Positions 39,880 through 48,211 of a stretch of DNA of 64,000 nt are shown in pieces (position 1 is the first letter of the stretch; the number at the start of each line of letters is the position of its first letter). The stretch is from positions 310,001 to 374,000 of the forward strand of contig NZ_BDAV01000011.1 in the NCBI RefSeq assembly GCF_001612635.1, written 5' to 3'. The notes beneath the pieces are model-generated. The model made no database searches and was not told where the DNA came from. It saw only the letters and a program-made list of their open reading frames with translations. The position numbers and the translations under genes were made by a program. The DNA is from Nocardia africana NBRC 100379. Lineage in GTDB: Bacteria > Actinomycetota > Actinomycetes > Mycobacteriales > Mycobacteriaceae.

Positions 39880-40875
39880 ATGCCGACCGCCTCCTCGACG
39901 ACGACCTCCAGCCGGCTGCTGTCGCTGCTGTCGCTGCTGCAGGCCCGGCGGGACTGGCCTGGTGGTCTGCTCGCCGAGCGGCTGGGCGTCAGCGAGCGGA
40001 CCGTGCGCCGCGACGTCGACCGGCTCCGCGAGCTGGGTTACCCCGTCCGGGCGGTCAAGGGCCCCGACGGCGGCTACCGGCTCGAAGCGGGCAGTCACAT
40101 CCCGCCACTGCTGTTCGACGAGGAGCAGGCCGTCGCGCTGGCCGTGGCGCTGCGGATCGCCGTCGGGACGGGCGCGGGCATCGAGGAGGCGGCCGCGCGT
40201 GCCCTGGCCACCGTGCGGCAGGTGCTGCCGTCGCGGTTGCGCCAGCGTGTCGACGCTCTCGAGATCAGCTGGGCCGGCCACCGAACCGATCCCCAGGTCG
40301 ACCCGGTCATGCTGCTCGAGCTGAGCGCCGCGGTCCGAGCGGGCGAGGAACTGCGGTTCGACTACCGCTCACCGGGACAACCCGAGGACGCCGGGCCGCG
40401 CGCGCCCCGCCGGGTGCAGCCCCACCACCTGGCGGTGCGGGCCGGACGCTGGTATGTCGTCGGCTGGGATCCCGACCGCGGCGACTGGCGGACCTTTCGC
40501 GCCGACCGAATGACACTGCGAGTCCCCAACGGCCCACGCTTTACGCCCCGGGACGTGCCGGGTGGCGATGTAGCCACGTTCCTGTCGGCCCGGTTCAAAG
40601 GTTCTGAGGGCGCGGACGTCTGGCCCTGCCGCGGCGAAGTAATCCTCGACCTGCCCATAACGGAGGTGACCCCGTTCGCCGGCGACGGCGTCGTCGAGGA
40701 ACTCGGCCCCGCCAGAACCAGGCTGACGGCGGGGTCGTGGTCTTGGACCGCCCTCGCGGCGGCATTGGCCCGCTTCGACACCGAGATCGAGGTGACCGGA
40801 CCACCGGAGCTGCGTGCGGCGTTCGCGGAACTGTCCCGTCGCGCCGGGCGCGCCGCGGGAACCGGGTGCCGGTGA
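39880..40875 (+). CDS. YafY-type HTH/WYL-domain transcriptional regulator
   Basis: The protein has 331 residues from the ATG at 39880 (AGGGTGG upstream). The N-terminal DeoR-type winged helix reads SRLLSLLSLLQARRDWPGGLLAERLGVSERTVRRDVDRLRELGYPVRA. The middle is the WYL domain (LRFDYRSPGQPEDAGPRAPRRVQPHHLAVRAGRWYVVGWDPDRGDWRTFRADRM), and the end is a WCX-type extension. WYL domains bind nucleic acids or small ligands. It probably controls the divergent VOC-AKR operon through the inverted repeat at 39835. Confidence 0.88.
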   Translation: MPTASSTTTSSRLLSLLSLLQARRDWPGGLLAERLGVSERTVRRDVDRLRELGYPVRAVKGPDGGYRLEAGSHIPPLLFDEEQAVALAVALRIAVGTGAGIEEAAARALATVRQVLPSRLRQRVDALEISWAGHRTDPQVDPVMLLELSAAVRAGEELRFDYRSPGQPEDAGPRAPRRVQPHHLAVRAGRWYVVGWDPDRGDWRTFRADRMTLRVPNGPRFTPRDVPGGDVATFLSARFKGSEGADVWPCRGEVILDLPITEVTPFAGDGVVEELGPARTRLTAGSWSWTALAAALARFDTEIEVTGPPELRAAFAELSRRAGRAAGTGCR

Positions 40876-40935
40876 TTGCTTCGACGAGTCCGCAGCCGAT
40901 TGATGGTCCGCAGGGCGGGGAAGTCCGGTGGAGAT

Positions 40936-41514
40936 TTACGTATCGGAGGACGGCCGGTCGGTGAGCGCGCGTACTGCGGAGGACACAGCTTGGCGGAGCT
41001 GTTCGGGCGTGTAGTCGGGTCCGAGGATCATGCGACGCAGCTGCGGCATGGCAAGGCTCCAGCCGACGAGACCGAGGGTGAAGAACAACACGGTACGCGG
41101 ATCGTGGTTGCCTGTGCGGGTTGCGATCTCGGCGGCACTGATTTTGTCGAGGTAGTGCCGGGTGCGCGCCTGTTCGTCGGGAACGGTGTCCTCGCCCATT
41201 TCCAGCGCTTCCCACAGCAGCAGTCGCAGGGCTTCGGGATGGGCGCGATGGTAGTCGAACAGTGCTCCGGCGTACGCGCCCAGGTCGGCATCGTCACCAG
41301 GTGGCACCGCTTCGGCCAGGTCGGTCATCAACCGCTCCAACACAGCCGCGAACAGCGCTTGCTTGTCGCCGAAGTAGTCGTAGATGGCTCGTTTGTTGGC
41401 TTTGGCGGTGGCCGCAATCCGATCCACGCGAGCTCCGGCGACACCGTGGGCGGCGAATTCGGCTGCCGCCGCGGTGAGGATGCGTTCCTTTGTTGCCGCT
41501 GAGTCGTATGCCAC
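40936..41514 (-). CDS. TetR-family repressor controlling the adjacent MFS pump
   Basis: The protein has 192 residues from a GTG at 41514. The N-terminal HTH is clear: TKERILTAAAAEFAAHGVAGARVDRIAATAKANKRAIYDYFGDKQALFAAVLERL. The frame extends upstream through the MFS gene, but that is out of context. TACAAT about seven bases from the start codon suggests a nearly leaderless transcript. Two palindromic operators lie in the 91-bp divergent spacer, so it likely represses itself and the MFS operon. Confidence 0.88.
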   Translation of the reverse strand: MAYDSAATKERILTAAAAEFAAHGVAGARVDRIAATAKANKRAIYDYFGDKQALFAAVLERLMTDLAEAVPPGDDADLGAYAGALFDYHRAHPEALRLLLWEALEMGEDTVPDEQARTRHYLDKISAAEIATRTGNHDPRTVLFFTLGLVGWSLAMPQLRRMILGPDYTPEQLRQAVSSAVRALTDRPSSDT

Positions 41515-41526
41515 CTGCGCAATTGT

Positions 41527-41542
41527 AACGAACTGGTTCGTT
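41527..41542. promoter_or_regulatory. TetR operator 1
   Basis: AACGAACTGGTTCGTT has perfect seven-base arms. It abuts the -35 box of the MFS promoter and lies just upstream of the tetR start. Confidence 0.65.
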
Positions 41543-41570
41543 TGACAGCGCGTGCCACTGCTCCTAGCAT
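41542..41570 (+). promoter_or_regulatory. Promoter of the MFS operon
   Basis: Consensus -35 TTGACA (41542-41547), a 17-base spacer, and -10 TAGCAT (41565-41570). It is flanked by the two TetR operators. Confidence 0.65.
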
Positions 41571-41573
41571 CCG

Positions 41574-41589
41574 AACGAACTAGTTCGAT
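41574..41589. promoter_or_regulatory. TetR operator 2
   Basis: AACGAACTAGTTCGAT contains the perfect 12-base palindrome CGAACTAGTTCG. It covers the expected transcription start of the MFS operon, 47 bp centre-to-centre from operator 1. Confidence 0.65.
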
Positions 41590-41605
41590 CGTTTGGGAGA
41601 TGGTG

Positions 41606-42844
41606 ATGACCACGACCGAAGAGCCGACATCCGACCGGCCGTCCGCCGATACCGGTATTGCAGTGCGCCCACTGCTGTTCGCGGTGATGGCGATCTGTAG
41701 TGGAGTGACGGTGGCCAATGTGTACCTGGCGCAGCCACTGCTGACGTTGTTCGCCCAGGGGTTGGGTGTCGCGCCCTCGTCGGCGGGGGTGGTGGTGACA
41801 TGCGCGCAGTTCGGGTACGCGGCAGGGATTCTGTTCCTGGTGCCGTTGGGCGATGTCCGTCGCCGTCGTCCGCTGCTGATGGTGATGCTGAGCGCGACGG
41901 TGATCGCGCTGCTGCTCGCCGCGGCCGCGCCTGGGCTGTCTCTGCTAGCGGCGGCAGCGGCGCTGGTGGGAGGGTTCACTGTCGTCCCACAGGTATTGGT
42001 GCCGTTGGCTGCCGAGCTGGCCCCACCGCACCGGCGCGCCTCGGTCGTGGCGGGAGTTCAGATCGGGCTGATGACCGGCATCATCGGCTCTCGCGTGATC
42101 GGCGGCGCAGTGGGCGACGTGTTCGGGTGGCGCGCGGTCTACGTGCTGGCCGCCGTCCTCACTGCAGCGTCGGGACTGCTGACGGTGACATTGATTCCGC
42201 GTGAGCCGACTCGCGCGACCACGCTGGGCTACGGCCGCCTGCTCGCCTCGCTGCTTCGGCTGGTGCGGGCCGAACCCGCCCTGCGGCACTCGTGTCTGCT
42301 GCATGCGAGCCTGTTCGGCGCCTACAACGCCACCTGGACCTCGCTGGTACTGACGCTGACCCACGAGACCTATCACTTCAGCACCGCCACCGCGGGATTG
42401 TTCGGGGTACTCGGCCTGGCCGGCGCGTTTGCGGCACCGTGGGCAGGGCGGTTCATCGACAGGCGTGGCCCCTTGCCGATCATCACCGCCGCGCTGCTGC
42501 TGACGCTGCTCTCAGCTGGGGCCTACACGCTGGGCCGCACCGTGCTGGCGTTCATGGTGGTAGCGATCGTCACGGTCAATATCGCGGTGCAGTGGAGCCA
42601 GATCGCCAACCAGGCCCGCATCTTCGCCTATCTGGCCCAGGCGCGCAGTCGCGCCAACACCGTCTACATGGTCACGGTCTTCCTCAGCGGTGCGATCTGC
42701 GCCGCCCTGGCCGCAGCCTGCTACGCGGGCTTCGGCTGGCCCGGAGTCTGCGGTCTCCAAGCAGGCCTCGCCGCCATCGGACTGACGGTCCTGCCCTTCG
42801 CACGACGCTACGACCGTCGACATCGCACGGCGGTTTCCGCCTGA
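41606..42844 (+). CDS. MFS transporter (DHA1-like drug efflux)
   Basis: The protein has 412 residues from the ATG at 41606 with GGGAG upstream. Twelve membrane helices are present. The loop-2/3 signature reads GYAAGILFLVPLGDVRRRRPLLM, and helix 5 has LVGGFTVVPQVLVPLAAELAPPHRRASVVAGVQIGLMTGIIGSRVIGG, which fits the proton-driven efflux class. Control by the divergent TetR repressor suggests export of the repressor's ligand. It is followed after 58 bases by an NTF2-like gene on the same strand. Confidence 0.88.
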   Translation: MTTTEEPTSDRPSADTGIAVRPLLFAVMAICSGVTVANVYLAQPLLTLFAQGLGVAPSSAGVVVTCAQFGYAAGILFLVPLGDVRRRRPLLMVMLSATVIALLLAAAAPGLSLLAAAAALVGGFTVVPQVLVPLAAELAPPHRRASVVAGVQIGLMTGIIGSRVIGGAVGDVFGWRAVYVLAAVLTAASGLLTVTLIPREPTRATTLGYGRLLASLLRLVRAEPALRHSCLLHASLFGAYNATWTSLVLTLTHETYHFSTATAGLFGVLGLAGAFAAPWAGRFIDRRGPLPIITAALLLTLLSAGAYTLGRTVLAFMVVAIVTVNIAVQWSQIANQARIFAYLAQARSRANTVYMVTVFLSGAICAALAAACYAGFGWPGVCGLQAGLAAIGLTVLPFARRYDRRHRTAVSA

Positions 42845-42902
42845 GCCCCAACGACTTCCCGGAACCCTCCATCAACACCCCCATTGCAAGGAGATCACCA
42901 CA

Positions 42903-43289
42903 ATGACCATGCCCGCGATGCCCGCTGCCGTGATGCAGTTCTTCACCGCTTCCCAGTCCGGCGACGCCGACGCCTGGGCCGACACATTCGCCACCGACGG
43001 CGTCTTCCATGATCCGGTGGGAGAACCGCCGATCCTGGGCCGCACCGCAATCCGCGAGTTCATCGCCTCGGTGCTGCCGAACTTCAGTCCCTTCCTCGGC
43101 CTCACTCCCCGCGAAGCCCACACCGTCGGCAACTCCGTCGCGGTCTCCTGGACCGGCGCCGCCGTCACCGGCGCAGGAACGCCGGTGAACTGGTCGGGCA
43201 TCAACATCTACGACCTCGACGAGGACGGCCTCATCCGGGAAGCACGCGCCTACTTCAACCGAGCCATCTTCCGAGCCCAACTCGACTGA
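42903..43289 (+). CDS. NTF2/SnoaL-like fold protein
   Basis: The protein has 128 residues, with AAGGAGATCACCACA before the ATG. It shows the SnoaL-like polyketide-cyclase pattern AVMQFFTASQSGDADAWADTFATDGVFHDPVGEPPILGRTAIREF and a final VNWSGINIYDLDEDGLIREARAYFNRAIF. Such small cone-shaped domains bind or isomerise hydrophobic molecules. It lies in the TetR-controlled MFS operon and may act on the same compound. Catalysis is not assignable. Confidence 0.82.
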   Translation: MTMPAMPAAVMQFFTASQSGDADAWADTFATDGVFHDPVGEPPILGRTAIREFIASVLPNFSPFLGLTPREAHTVGNSVAVSWTGAAVTGAGTPVNWSGINIYDLDEDGLIREARAYFNRAIFRAQLD

Positions 43290-43484
43290 TAACACCCATC
43301 GCGAGCCACCGCTCGGTCAGCGACAGCTGTGAAGTCGAACGAGGAGATCATGGAGATTCCGGCTGCCTCCACTTCGACCGGCAGCTACCGCACAGCGGCC
43401 GAGCCGGTTGCCAGAGCCTGCAGGATGGTCGAAAGCTCGGAAGAAGCGGCCGAGCCCGTGCCGGGCACGGCTGTTGCCGGCTGA

Positions 43485-43940
43485 TCAGCTTGGATCCGGG
43501 AAGGGGTCGTTTCGTCGGTCGAGGTTGTCGCCGAGCCGGGTCAGCAAATGCCTCAAGGTGGCGATCTCGTCGGCCGTGAATCCTGCGACGGCCCGCTGGT
43601 CGAGGGCGACAAGGTGTTCATGTGCCTCGGTGAGCCGAGCCTCGGCCCCGCCGGCCAGCTGGATCGTCTGACTGCGCGCGTCGTGTGGGTTGGGTTTGCG
43701 GCGGATCAGGCCGTCGCGATCCATCCGAGCGAGTAGCTGCGCCATGGAGGGCTGTTCGATACCGGTGGCTTCGGCGAGTTCTTTCTGGGTCAGCTCGACC
43801 CCTTCGTTCAGCAGTGCGAGCGCCGGTACCTGCGCATAGCGCAAGCCGAGCGGTCTGAGCATGTTGTCGGCATCGCGCGCGAATGCGCGGGCGGCGCGGT
43901 TGATCAACTGAGCAAGGCTGGGAGCGGAGAGCGGGGCCAT
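43485..43940 (-). CDS. MarR-family transcriptional regulator
   Basis: The protein has 151 residues with AAAGGATGGT before the ATG. The MarR winged helix reads LGLRYAQVPALALLNEGVELTQKELAEATGIEQPSMAQLLARMDRDGLIRRKPNPHDARSQTIQLA. No cysteine-based sensing is apparent. It is divergent from the FAD monooxygenase gene with two palindromes in the 44-bp spacer, one of them covering the monooxygenase start codon. It is probably a repressor responding to the monooxygenase substrate. Confidence 0.9.
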   Translation of the reverse strand: MAPLSAPSLAQLINRAARAFARDADNMLRPLGLRYAQVPALALLNEGVELTQKELAEATGIEQPSMAQLLARMDRDGLIRRKPNPHDARSQTIQLAGGAEARLTEAHEHLVALDQRAVAGFTADEIATLRHLLTRLGDNLDRRNDPFPDPS

Positions 43941-43952
43941 ACCATCCTTTAC

Positions 43953-43964
43953 ATAGGAGCCTAT
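43953..43964. promoter_or_regulatory. MarR operator 1
   Basis: ATAGG-AG-CCTAT is an inverted repeat 22 bp (two helical turns) from the stronger palindrome at 43974. Confidence 0.55.
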
Positions 43965-43973
43965 CTAGTATTA

Positions 43974-43987
43974 CATAGGATCCTATG
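43974..43987. promoter_or_regulatory. MarR operator 2
   Basis: CATAGGATCCTATG is a perfect 14-base palindrome whose last three bases are the ATG of the monooxygenase gene. A protein bound here would block both transcription and access to the start. Confidence 0.6.
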
Positions 43988-45541
43988 AATTCTAGTTCTT
44001 CAACATCCACAGCCCAAGTTGTCATCGCCGGTGCGGGTCCGACCGGTCTGATGTTGGCGGCAGAGCTGCGCTTGGGCGGCGTGGACGTGGTCGTGGTGGA
44101 ACAGCGCGCGTCGGGAACCGTCGGCGAATCGCGCGCACCCGGCATCAACGCGCGCAGCGTCGAGATCTTCACCCAGCGCGGGCTGGCGGAGAAGTTCCTC
44201 AGCCGCGGCAAGGTGCTTCCGGGCGTCCTGTTCTCCGGAATACCGATGGCACCACACAATTTCGACCCGGACTGGCCTTCGGCGCTGATTCTTCCGCAGC
44301 ACCACACCGAACGGATCCTCACCGCACATGCGGTGGACCTCGGCGCTCGATTCGCATGGTCGACCACCGTGGTCGACCTGCGCCAGGACGATCAGGGCGT
44401 CGAGGTGTTCGTGGACGGGCCGGCGGGCCCGAGCACGATCCGCGCGGACTATCTCGTCGGCACCGACGGCGGCCACAGTACGGTGCGCCGGATCTGCCGG
44501 ATCCCGTTCCCGGGTGATGAGCCACTGTCGTGGTGGGTGGTCGGTGACGTGCGGCTCGATTCGCCGCCCGACGGCAACGGTGTGTTCGGACGCAACAAAC
44601 ACATCGGCACATACCAAATTTCGCGAGCCGAACCGGGATGGTTCCGGCTGAGCCTGATGCGGGCCAACCCGCCCGCCGACCGCTCCGCGCCGGTCACCCT
44701 CGACGAGCTACGCGAGGTCATGCACGATGGCTTGGGTACCGATTACGGCCTGAGCGAGGCACGGTGGATGTCACGATTCTCGGACGGATTCCGCCAGGTC
44801 ACCTCCTACCGGCACGGACGAGTCTTCCTCGCCGGTGATGCTGGACATATCCATTCACCGATCGGTGGCCAGGGCTTGAACCTCGGAATCCAGGACGCGG
44901 TAAACCTCGGCTGGAAACTCGCCGCCGTGCTCAACACCGGAGCACCGGACACGCTGCTGGACACCTACCACCAGGAACGGCACTCGATCGCAGCCACCGT
45001 GTTGCAACTGACCAAAGCGCAAACGGCGCTGATCAAACCGGGCGCTCAGAACGACGCACTACGCGCGGTGGTGGCCGACATGATCACGGTGCCCGACACA
45101 TGCCTGCGGCTCAGCGGAATCCTCAGCGGGCTCGACCTGCGCTACCCGCTCGGCGACACTCACCCGCTACTCGGGCGGCGCATGCCGAACTTCACCCTGT
45201 CCACCGATCACGGCACCACCACTGTTTTCGACCTGCTGCGCCCCGCGCGACCGCTGCTGATCAACTTCGGCGCCGACGGACTGACCGGCACCCCTGCCGT
45301 ATGGGCGGATCGCGTCGACTACATCGAGGCGCGGATCGATCCCGAGCTCACGACGAACAGTTGGAAACTGCCCGTGTTCGGCGAGGTCCCCGCCTGTGAC
45401 GCGATATTCGTCCGACCGGACGGCCACGTCGCCTGGGTCAACCCCGCCGATAGCCCCACCGACCCAAACACTCTGACCGCCGCCCTCGACCAATGGCTGG
45501 GCACGCCCGCCGACTCACGGATCGCCGGAACTGTCTCGTGA
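43985..45541 (+). CDS. Class A FAD-dependent aromatic monooxygenase (rifampicin-monooxygenase/PgaE-like)
   Basis: The protein has 518 residues. FAD fingerprint VVIAGAGPTGLMLAAELRLGG is at the N-terminus, the DG motif reads YLVGTDGGHSTVRR, and the GD motif is FLAGDAGHIHSPIGGQGLNLGIQDAVNLGWKL. The C-terminal ~110 residues are the thioredoxin-like extension of polyketide hydroxylases and rifampicin monooxygenases (LLGRRMPNFTLSTDHGTTTVFDLLRPARPLLINFG). It hydroxylates an aromatic or polyketide substrate with NAD(P)H and O2; Nocardia Rox enzymes inactivate rifamycins. A MarR repressor is divergent. Rifamycin as substrate is possible but not shown. Confidence 0.87.
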   Translation: MNSSSSTSTAQVVIAGAGPTGLMLAAELRLGGVDVVVVEQRASGTVGESRAPGINARSVEIFTQRGLAEKFLSRGKVLPGVLFSGIPMAPHNFDPDWPSALILPQHHTERILTAHAVDLGARFAWSTTVVDLRQDDQGVEVFVDGPAGPSTIRADYLVGTDGGHSTVRRICRIPFPGDEPLSWWVVGDVRLDSPPDGNGVFGRNKHIGTYQISRAEPGWFRLSLMRANPPADRSAPVTLDELREVMHDGLGTDYGLSEARWMSRFSDGFRQVTSYRHGRVFLAGDAGHIHSPIGGQGLNLGIQDAVNLGWKLAAVLNTGAPDTLLDTYHQERHSIAATVLQLTKAQTALIKPGAQNDALRAVVADMITVPDTCLRLSGILSGLDLRYPLGDTHPLLGRRMPNFTLSTDHGTTTVFDLLRPARPLLINFGADGLTGTPAVWADRVDYIEARIDPELTTNSWKLPVFGEVPACDAIFVRPDGHVAWVNPADSPTDPNTLTAALDQWLGTPADSRIAGTVS

Positions 45542-45715
45542 GGCCGGGCACGGCCCGGGGTGGGCCGCAGCCAGAACGGGACGACGAGCCCGATCTGTCG
45601 CATCGATGCCTGCACTGGGCTCCGGCGCCGATGCGCCGGCTTTCGAACGAAGGGTCGCCCGCGTGGAGGCGAGGGGTATCGAATAACGCTCTGCACCAGG
45701 TGAATTGGACTCGTA

Positions 45716-47206
45716 TCAGGTCGTCGAGGCTGGGGACTCCTGCATCGCGTGGGTCCGGGGCAGAAAGGCGGCGATGAGCAGGCCGAGCATCATCGCGCCT
45801 ACCGCGATCAGGAAGCAGACGCGGAAGCCGAGCATGGTCGGCACGGCGATCCCGTGCACGTCCTTCGCAGTGTCAGCGAGGACCGCGCCGATGACGGCGC
45901 TGGCGACTGCCGCGCCGATCGAGCGCATCAGGGTGTTGAAGCCGTTGGCTGCACCCGTCTCCCCGATGGGGACCGCACCGACGATCAGGGCGGGCAGCGA
46001 GGAATAGGCGAGGCCGATGCCCACGCCCAGGATCACCGTGATGACCAGGCTCTGCCAGGGGGAGCGCAGTAGACCGAGGCCGACGCCGTAGCCGATCGCG
46101 ATTATCGCCATTCCGAGGATCAACGTGCCCTTGGGGCCGAGCATCGCGGACAGCGGGGCGTAGCCGGGGGTGATCAGCAGCATCGTCAGGCCGAGCGGCG
46201 CGATGAGCAGGCAGGCGCCCACCAGCGACTGGCCCAGGCCGTAACCCGTGGTCGTCGGCAGTTGGAGCAGTTGGGGCAGGACCAGCGAGACCACCAGGTA
46301 GGAGGCGCCGACCATGAGCGCGGCGAGGTTGGTGAGCAGCACCGCGCGGCGGGCCGTTATGCGCAGGTCCACCAGCGGAGCCGGACTACGCAACTCCACA
46401 CTGGCCCACAACACGAGCACGATCGCCGCAGCGGCGAACAGTTCGAGGGTGGTGCCGGAGTTCCAACCCCAGTCGCCGCCCTTGGTGACCGGCAGCAGGA
46501 ACAACACGAGACCGGTGGACAGCCCCAGCGCGCCGAGGACGTCGAAAGTACCGGGCACGCGGGCCGAAGACTCGGGGACGACGAGGATGATCAGCACGAT
46601 GCACAGGACGCCGAGGCCGGCGGCACCGTAGAAAAGGGCATGCCAGTCGGTGTGCTGGGCCAGCAGCGCGGCGGCGGGCAGCGCGACGCTGCCGCCGACA
46701 CCCATGGCGGAACTCATCAGTGCCATGGCCGAACCGAGCTTGTCGCGCGGGAGGATGTCGCGCATCAGGCCGATACCCAGCGGTATTGCGCCCATCGCGC
46801 AGCCCTGGAGAGTCCGGCCCGCGATCATGGCGAGTGGTTCGCTGGTGAGAGCACTGGTGAGCGCGCCGACGACCATTACGGTCAGGCTGAAGAGCACCAT
46901 GCGACGCTTGCCGTACAGGTCGCCGAGGCGGCCGGTGATCGGCGTGGTGACGGCGCCGGAGAGCAGGGTCGAGGTGATGACCCAGGTCGCGTTGCTGGCT
47001 TCGGTGTCCAGCAGGCGCGGCAGGTCCTTCATCACCGGGACGACCAGGGTCTGCATCACGGCGACCACGATGCCCACGAAGGCGAGCACCGCAACGACGA
47101 ACCCGCTCGGTCCGGTGGAAGTCCGGACGGTCGATGTGCGCGTGATGACAGTGGATCCGCGGATCGGAAATGGCTCGCGCACGGGCTGATGCTCAGTTCG
47201 TCGCAT
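45716..47206 (-). CDS. MFS transporter (DHA2/EmrB-QacA-like)
   Basis: The protein has 496 residues from the ATG at 47206, which overlaps the upstream hydrolase gene by 14 bases. There are twelve to fourteen membrane helices. The A-type loop motif is GRLGDLYGKRRMVLFSLTVMVVGAL, and the C motif region reads GLMRDILPRDKLGSAMALMSSAMGVGGSVALPAAALLAQ. The DHA2 family extrudes drugs by proton antiport. Co-expression with the metallo-beta-lactamase-fold hydrolase gene suggests both act on one class of compound. Confidence 0.87.
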   Translation of the reverse strand: MRRTEHQPVREPFPIRGSTVITRTSTVRTSTGPSGFVVAVLAFVGIVVAVMQTLVVPVMKDLPRLLDTEASNATWVITSTLLSGAVTTPITGRLGDLYGKRRMVLFSLTVMVVGALTSALTSEPLAMIAGRTLQGCAMGAIPLGIGLMRDILPRDKLGSAMALMSSAMGVGGSVALPAAALLAQHTDWHALFYGAAGLGVLCIVLIILVVPESSARVPGTFDVLGALGLSTGLVLFLLPVTKGGDWGWNSGTTLELFAAAAIVLVLWASVELRSPAPLVDLRITARRAVLLTNLAALMVGASYLVVSLVLPQLLQLPTTTGYGLGQSLVGACLLIAPLGLTMLLITPGYAPLSAMLGPKGTLILGMAIIAIGYGVGLGLLRSPWQSLVITVILGVGIGLAYSSLPALIVGAVPIGETGAANGFNTLMRSIGAAVASAVIGAVLADTAKDVHGIAVPTMLGFRVCFLIAVGAMMLGLLIAAFLPRTHAMQESPASTT

Positions 47207-48110
47207 TGTCCGCTGCCCATGGGCCGAGGGCGAACCCACCGTTCTCCTGTCGGACCTCCACCGCGCCCGCGCCGCCGAAGTGTGCGGGGACGAGCAGTTC
47301 CCGTTGGTCGGCCGCGCGGTGGAGAATCCGGCGACGGCTGGCCTCGGACTGCGCGGGATCCAGGCAGGCGCTGCTGTTGCAGGAGGGGTGGAGGATCTGG
47401 ACCGGGCTGTGCAGCAGATCGCCGACGAACACTGCCCGGTCGCCGCCGGACGCGAGCCGCAGCACCGACGAGCCGGGCGTGTGACCGGGTGCGGACTCCA
47501 CCGTGAGGTGGTCGTCGATGCGATAGAACTCGTCCCACAGCACGGCCTGTCCGGCTCGGTGAACGGGCGCGATGCTGTCCTGGTAGATCAGCCGGTCGTC
47601 CACCTGACGACCATTCCCGTACGCGTTGTCCGGACCGTAGTAGAAATCGTCGGCCGCCGGAATGAGGTACTGAGCGTGGGGGAACGCCGGCACCCATTCC
47701 CCGTCGACGTCGACCGTGTTCCCACCCACGTGGTCGACGTGCAGATGGGTGTTGACGACGACGTCGACGCTCTCCGGGCGGATACCGGCCCGCGCCAGCA
47801 GCTCGAGAAGGTCGCTCGGATACCGGTGAAACGGTGGCATGCCCGGTCGTTCGCGCTCGTTGCCCACCCCCGTATCGACCAGGACGGTGCGCCCACCGCT
47901 ACGCAACACCCACGTTTGCAGCGCCAGCACCGCCCGGGCGCTGTCGGGTTCCCAGTGGTCCGGTACCAGCCAGTCCGCGTTGTCCTGCCACACCTCGGCA
48001 GCGGCCGCCGGGAACATGGCGGCGGTAGGCGCGAAGGGCCGGTGCCATTCGACGACCCGAATCACCTCAACGTCCCCCAGCATCATGCGCCACACGCTCT
48101 CATTCGTCAT
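47193..48110 (-). CDS. Metallo-beta-lactamase-fold hydrolase
   Basis: The protein has 305 residues from the ATG at 48110. The metal site is intact: NTHLHVDHVGGN (HxHxDH), the later histidine in SAPGHTPGS, the aspartate in AVFVGDLLHSP, and the last histidine in LLVPAHFGGAG. This is the binuclear zinc centre of AttM/YtnP-like lactonases and related hydrolases. It may open lactones such as acyl-homoserine lactones, but the substrate is unknown. It is the first gene of a two-gene operon with an MFS pump, and divergent from an AraC-family regulator. Confidence 0.87.
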   Translation of the reverse strand: MTNESVWRMMLGDVEVIRVVEWHRPFAPTAAMFPAAAAEVWQDNADWLVPDHWEPDSARAVLALQTWVLRSGGRTVLVDTGVGNERERPGMPPFHRYPSDLLELLARAGIRPESVDVVVNTHLHVDHVGGNTVDVDGEWVPAFPHAQYLIPAADDFYYGPDNAYGNGRQVDDRLIYQDSIAPVHRAGQAVLWDEFYRIDDHLTVESAPGHTPGSSVLRLASGGDRAVFVGDLLHSPVQILHPSCNSSACLDPAQSEASRRRILHRAADQRELLVPAHFGGAGAVEVRQENGGFALGPWAADNATN

Positions 48111-48211
48111 ACACGCAGCCTAGGAACGCTCGAACGATCTGCTCAATGCTCGATTTGATCAGAAAAATAAGCGATCGGATCATGCCTTTGCCCGAGAGAT
48201 AGGCTGGGCGG

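Noticed and set aside
48111..48211. Inverted TGATC/GATCA elements between the hydrolase and AraC genes
   Set aside because: The arms are only five bases and the region is AT-rich; not distinct enough to call an operator.
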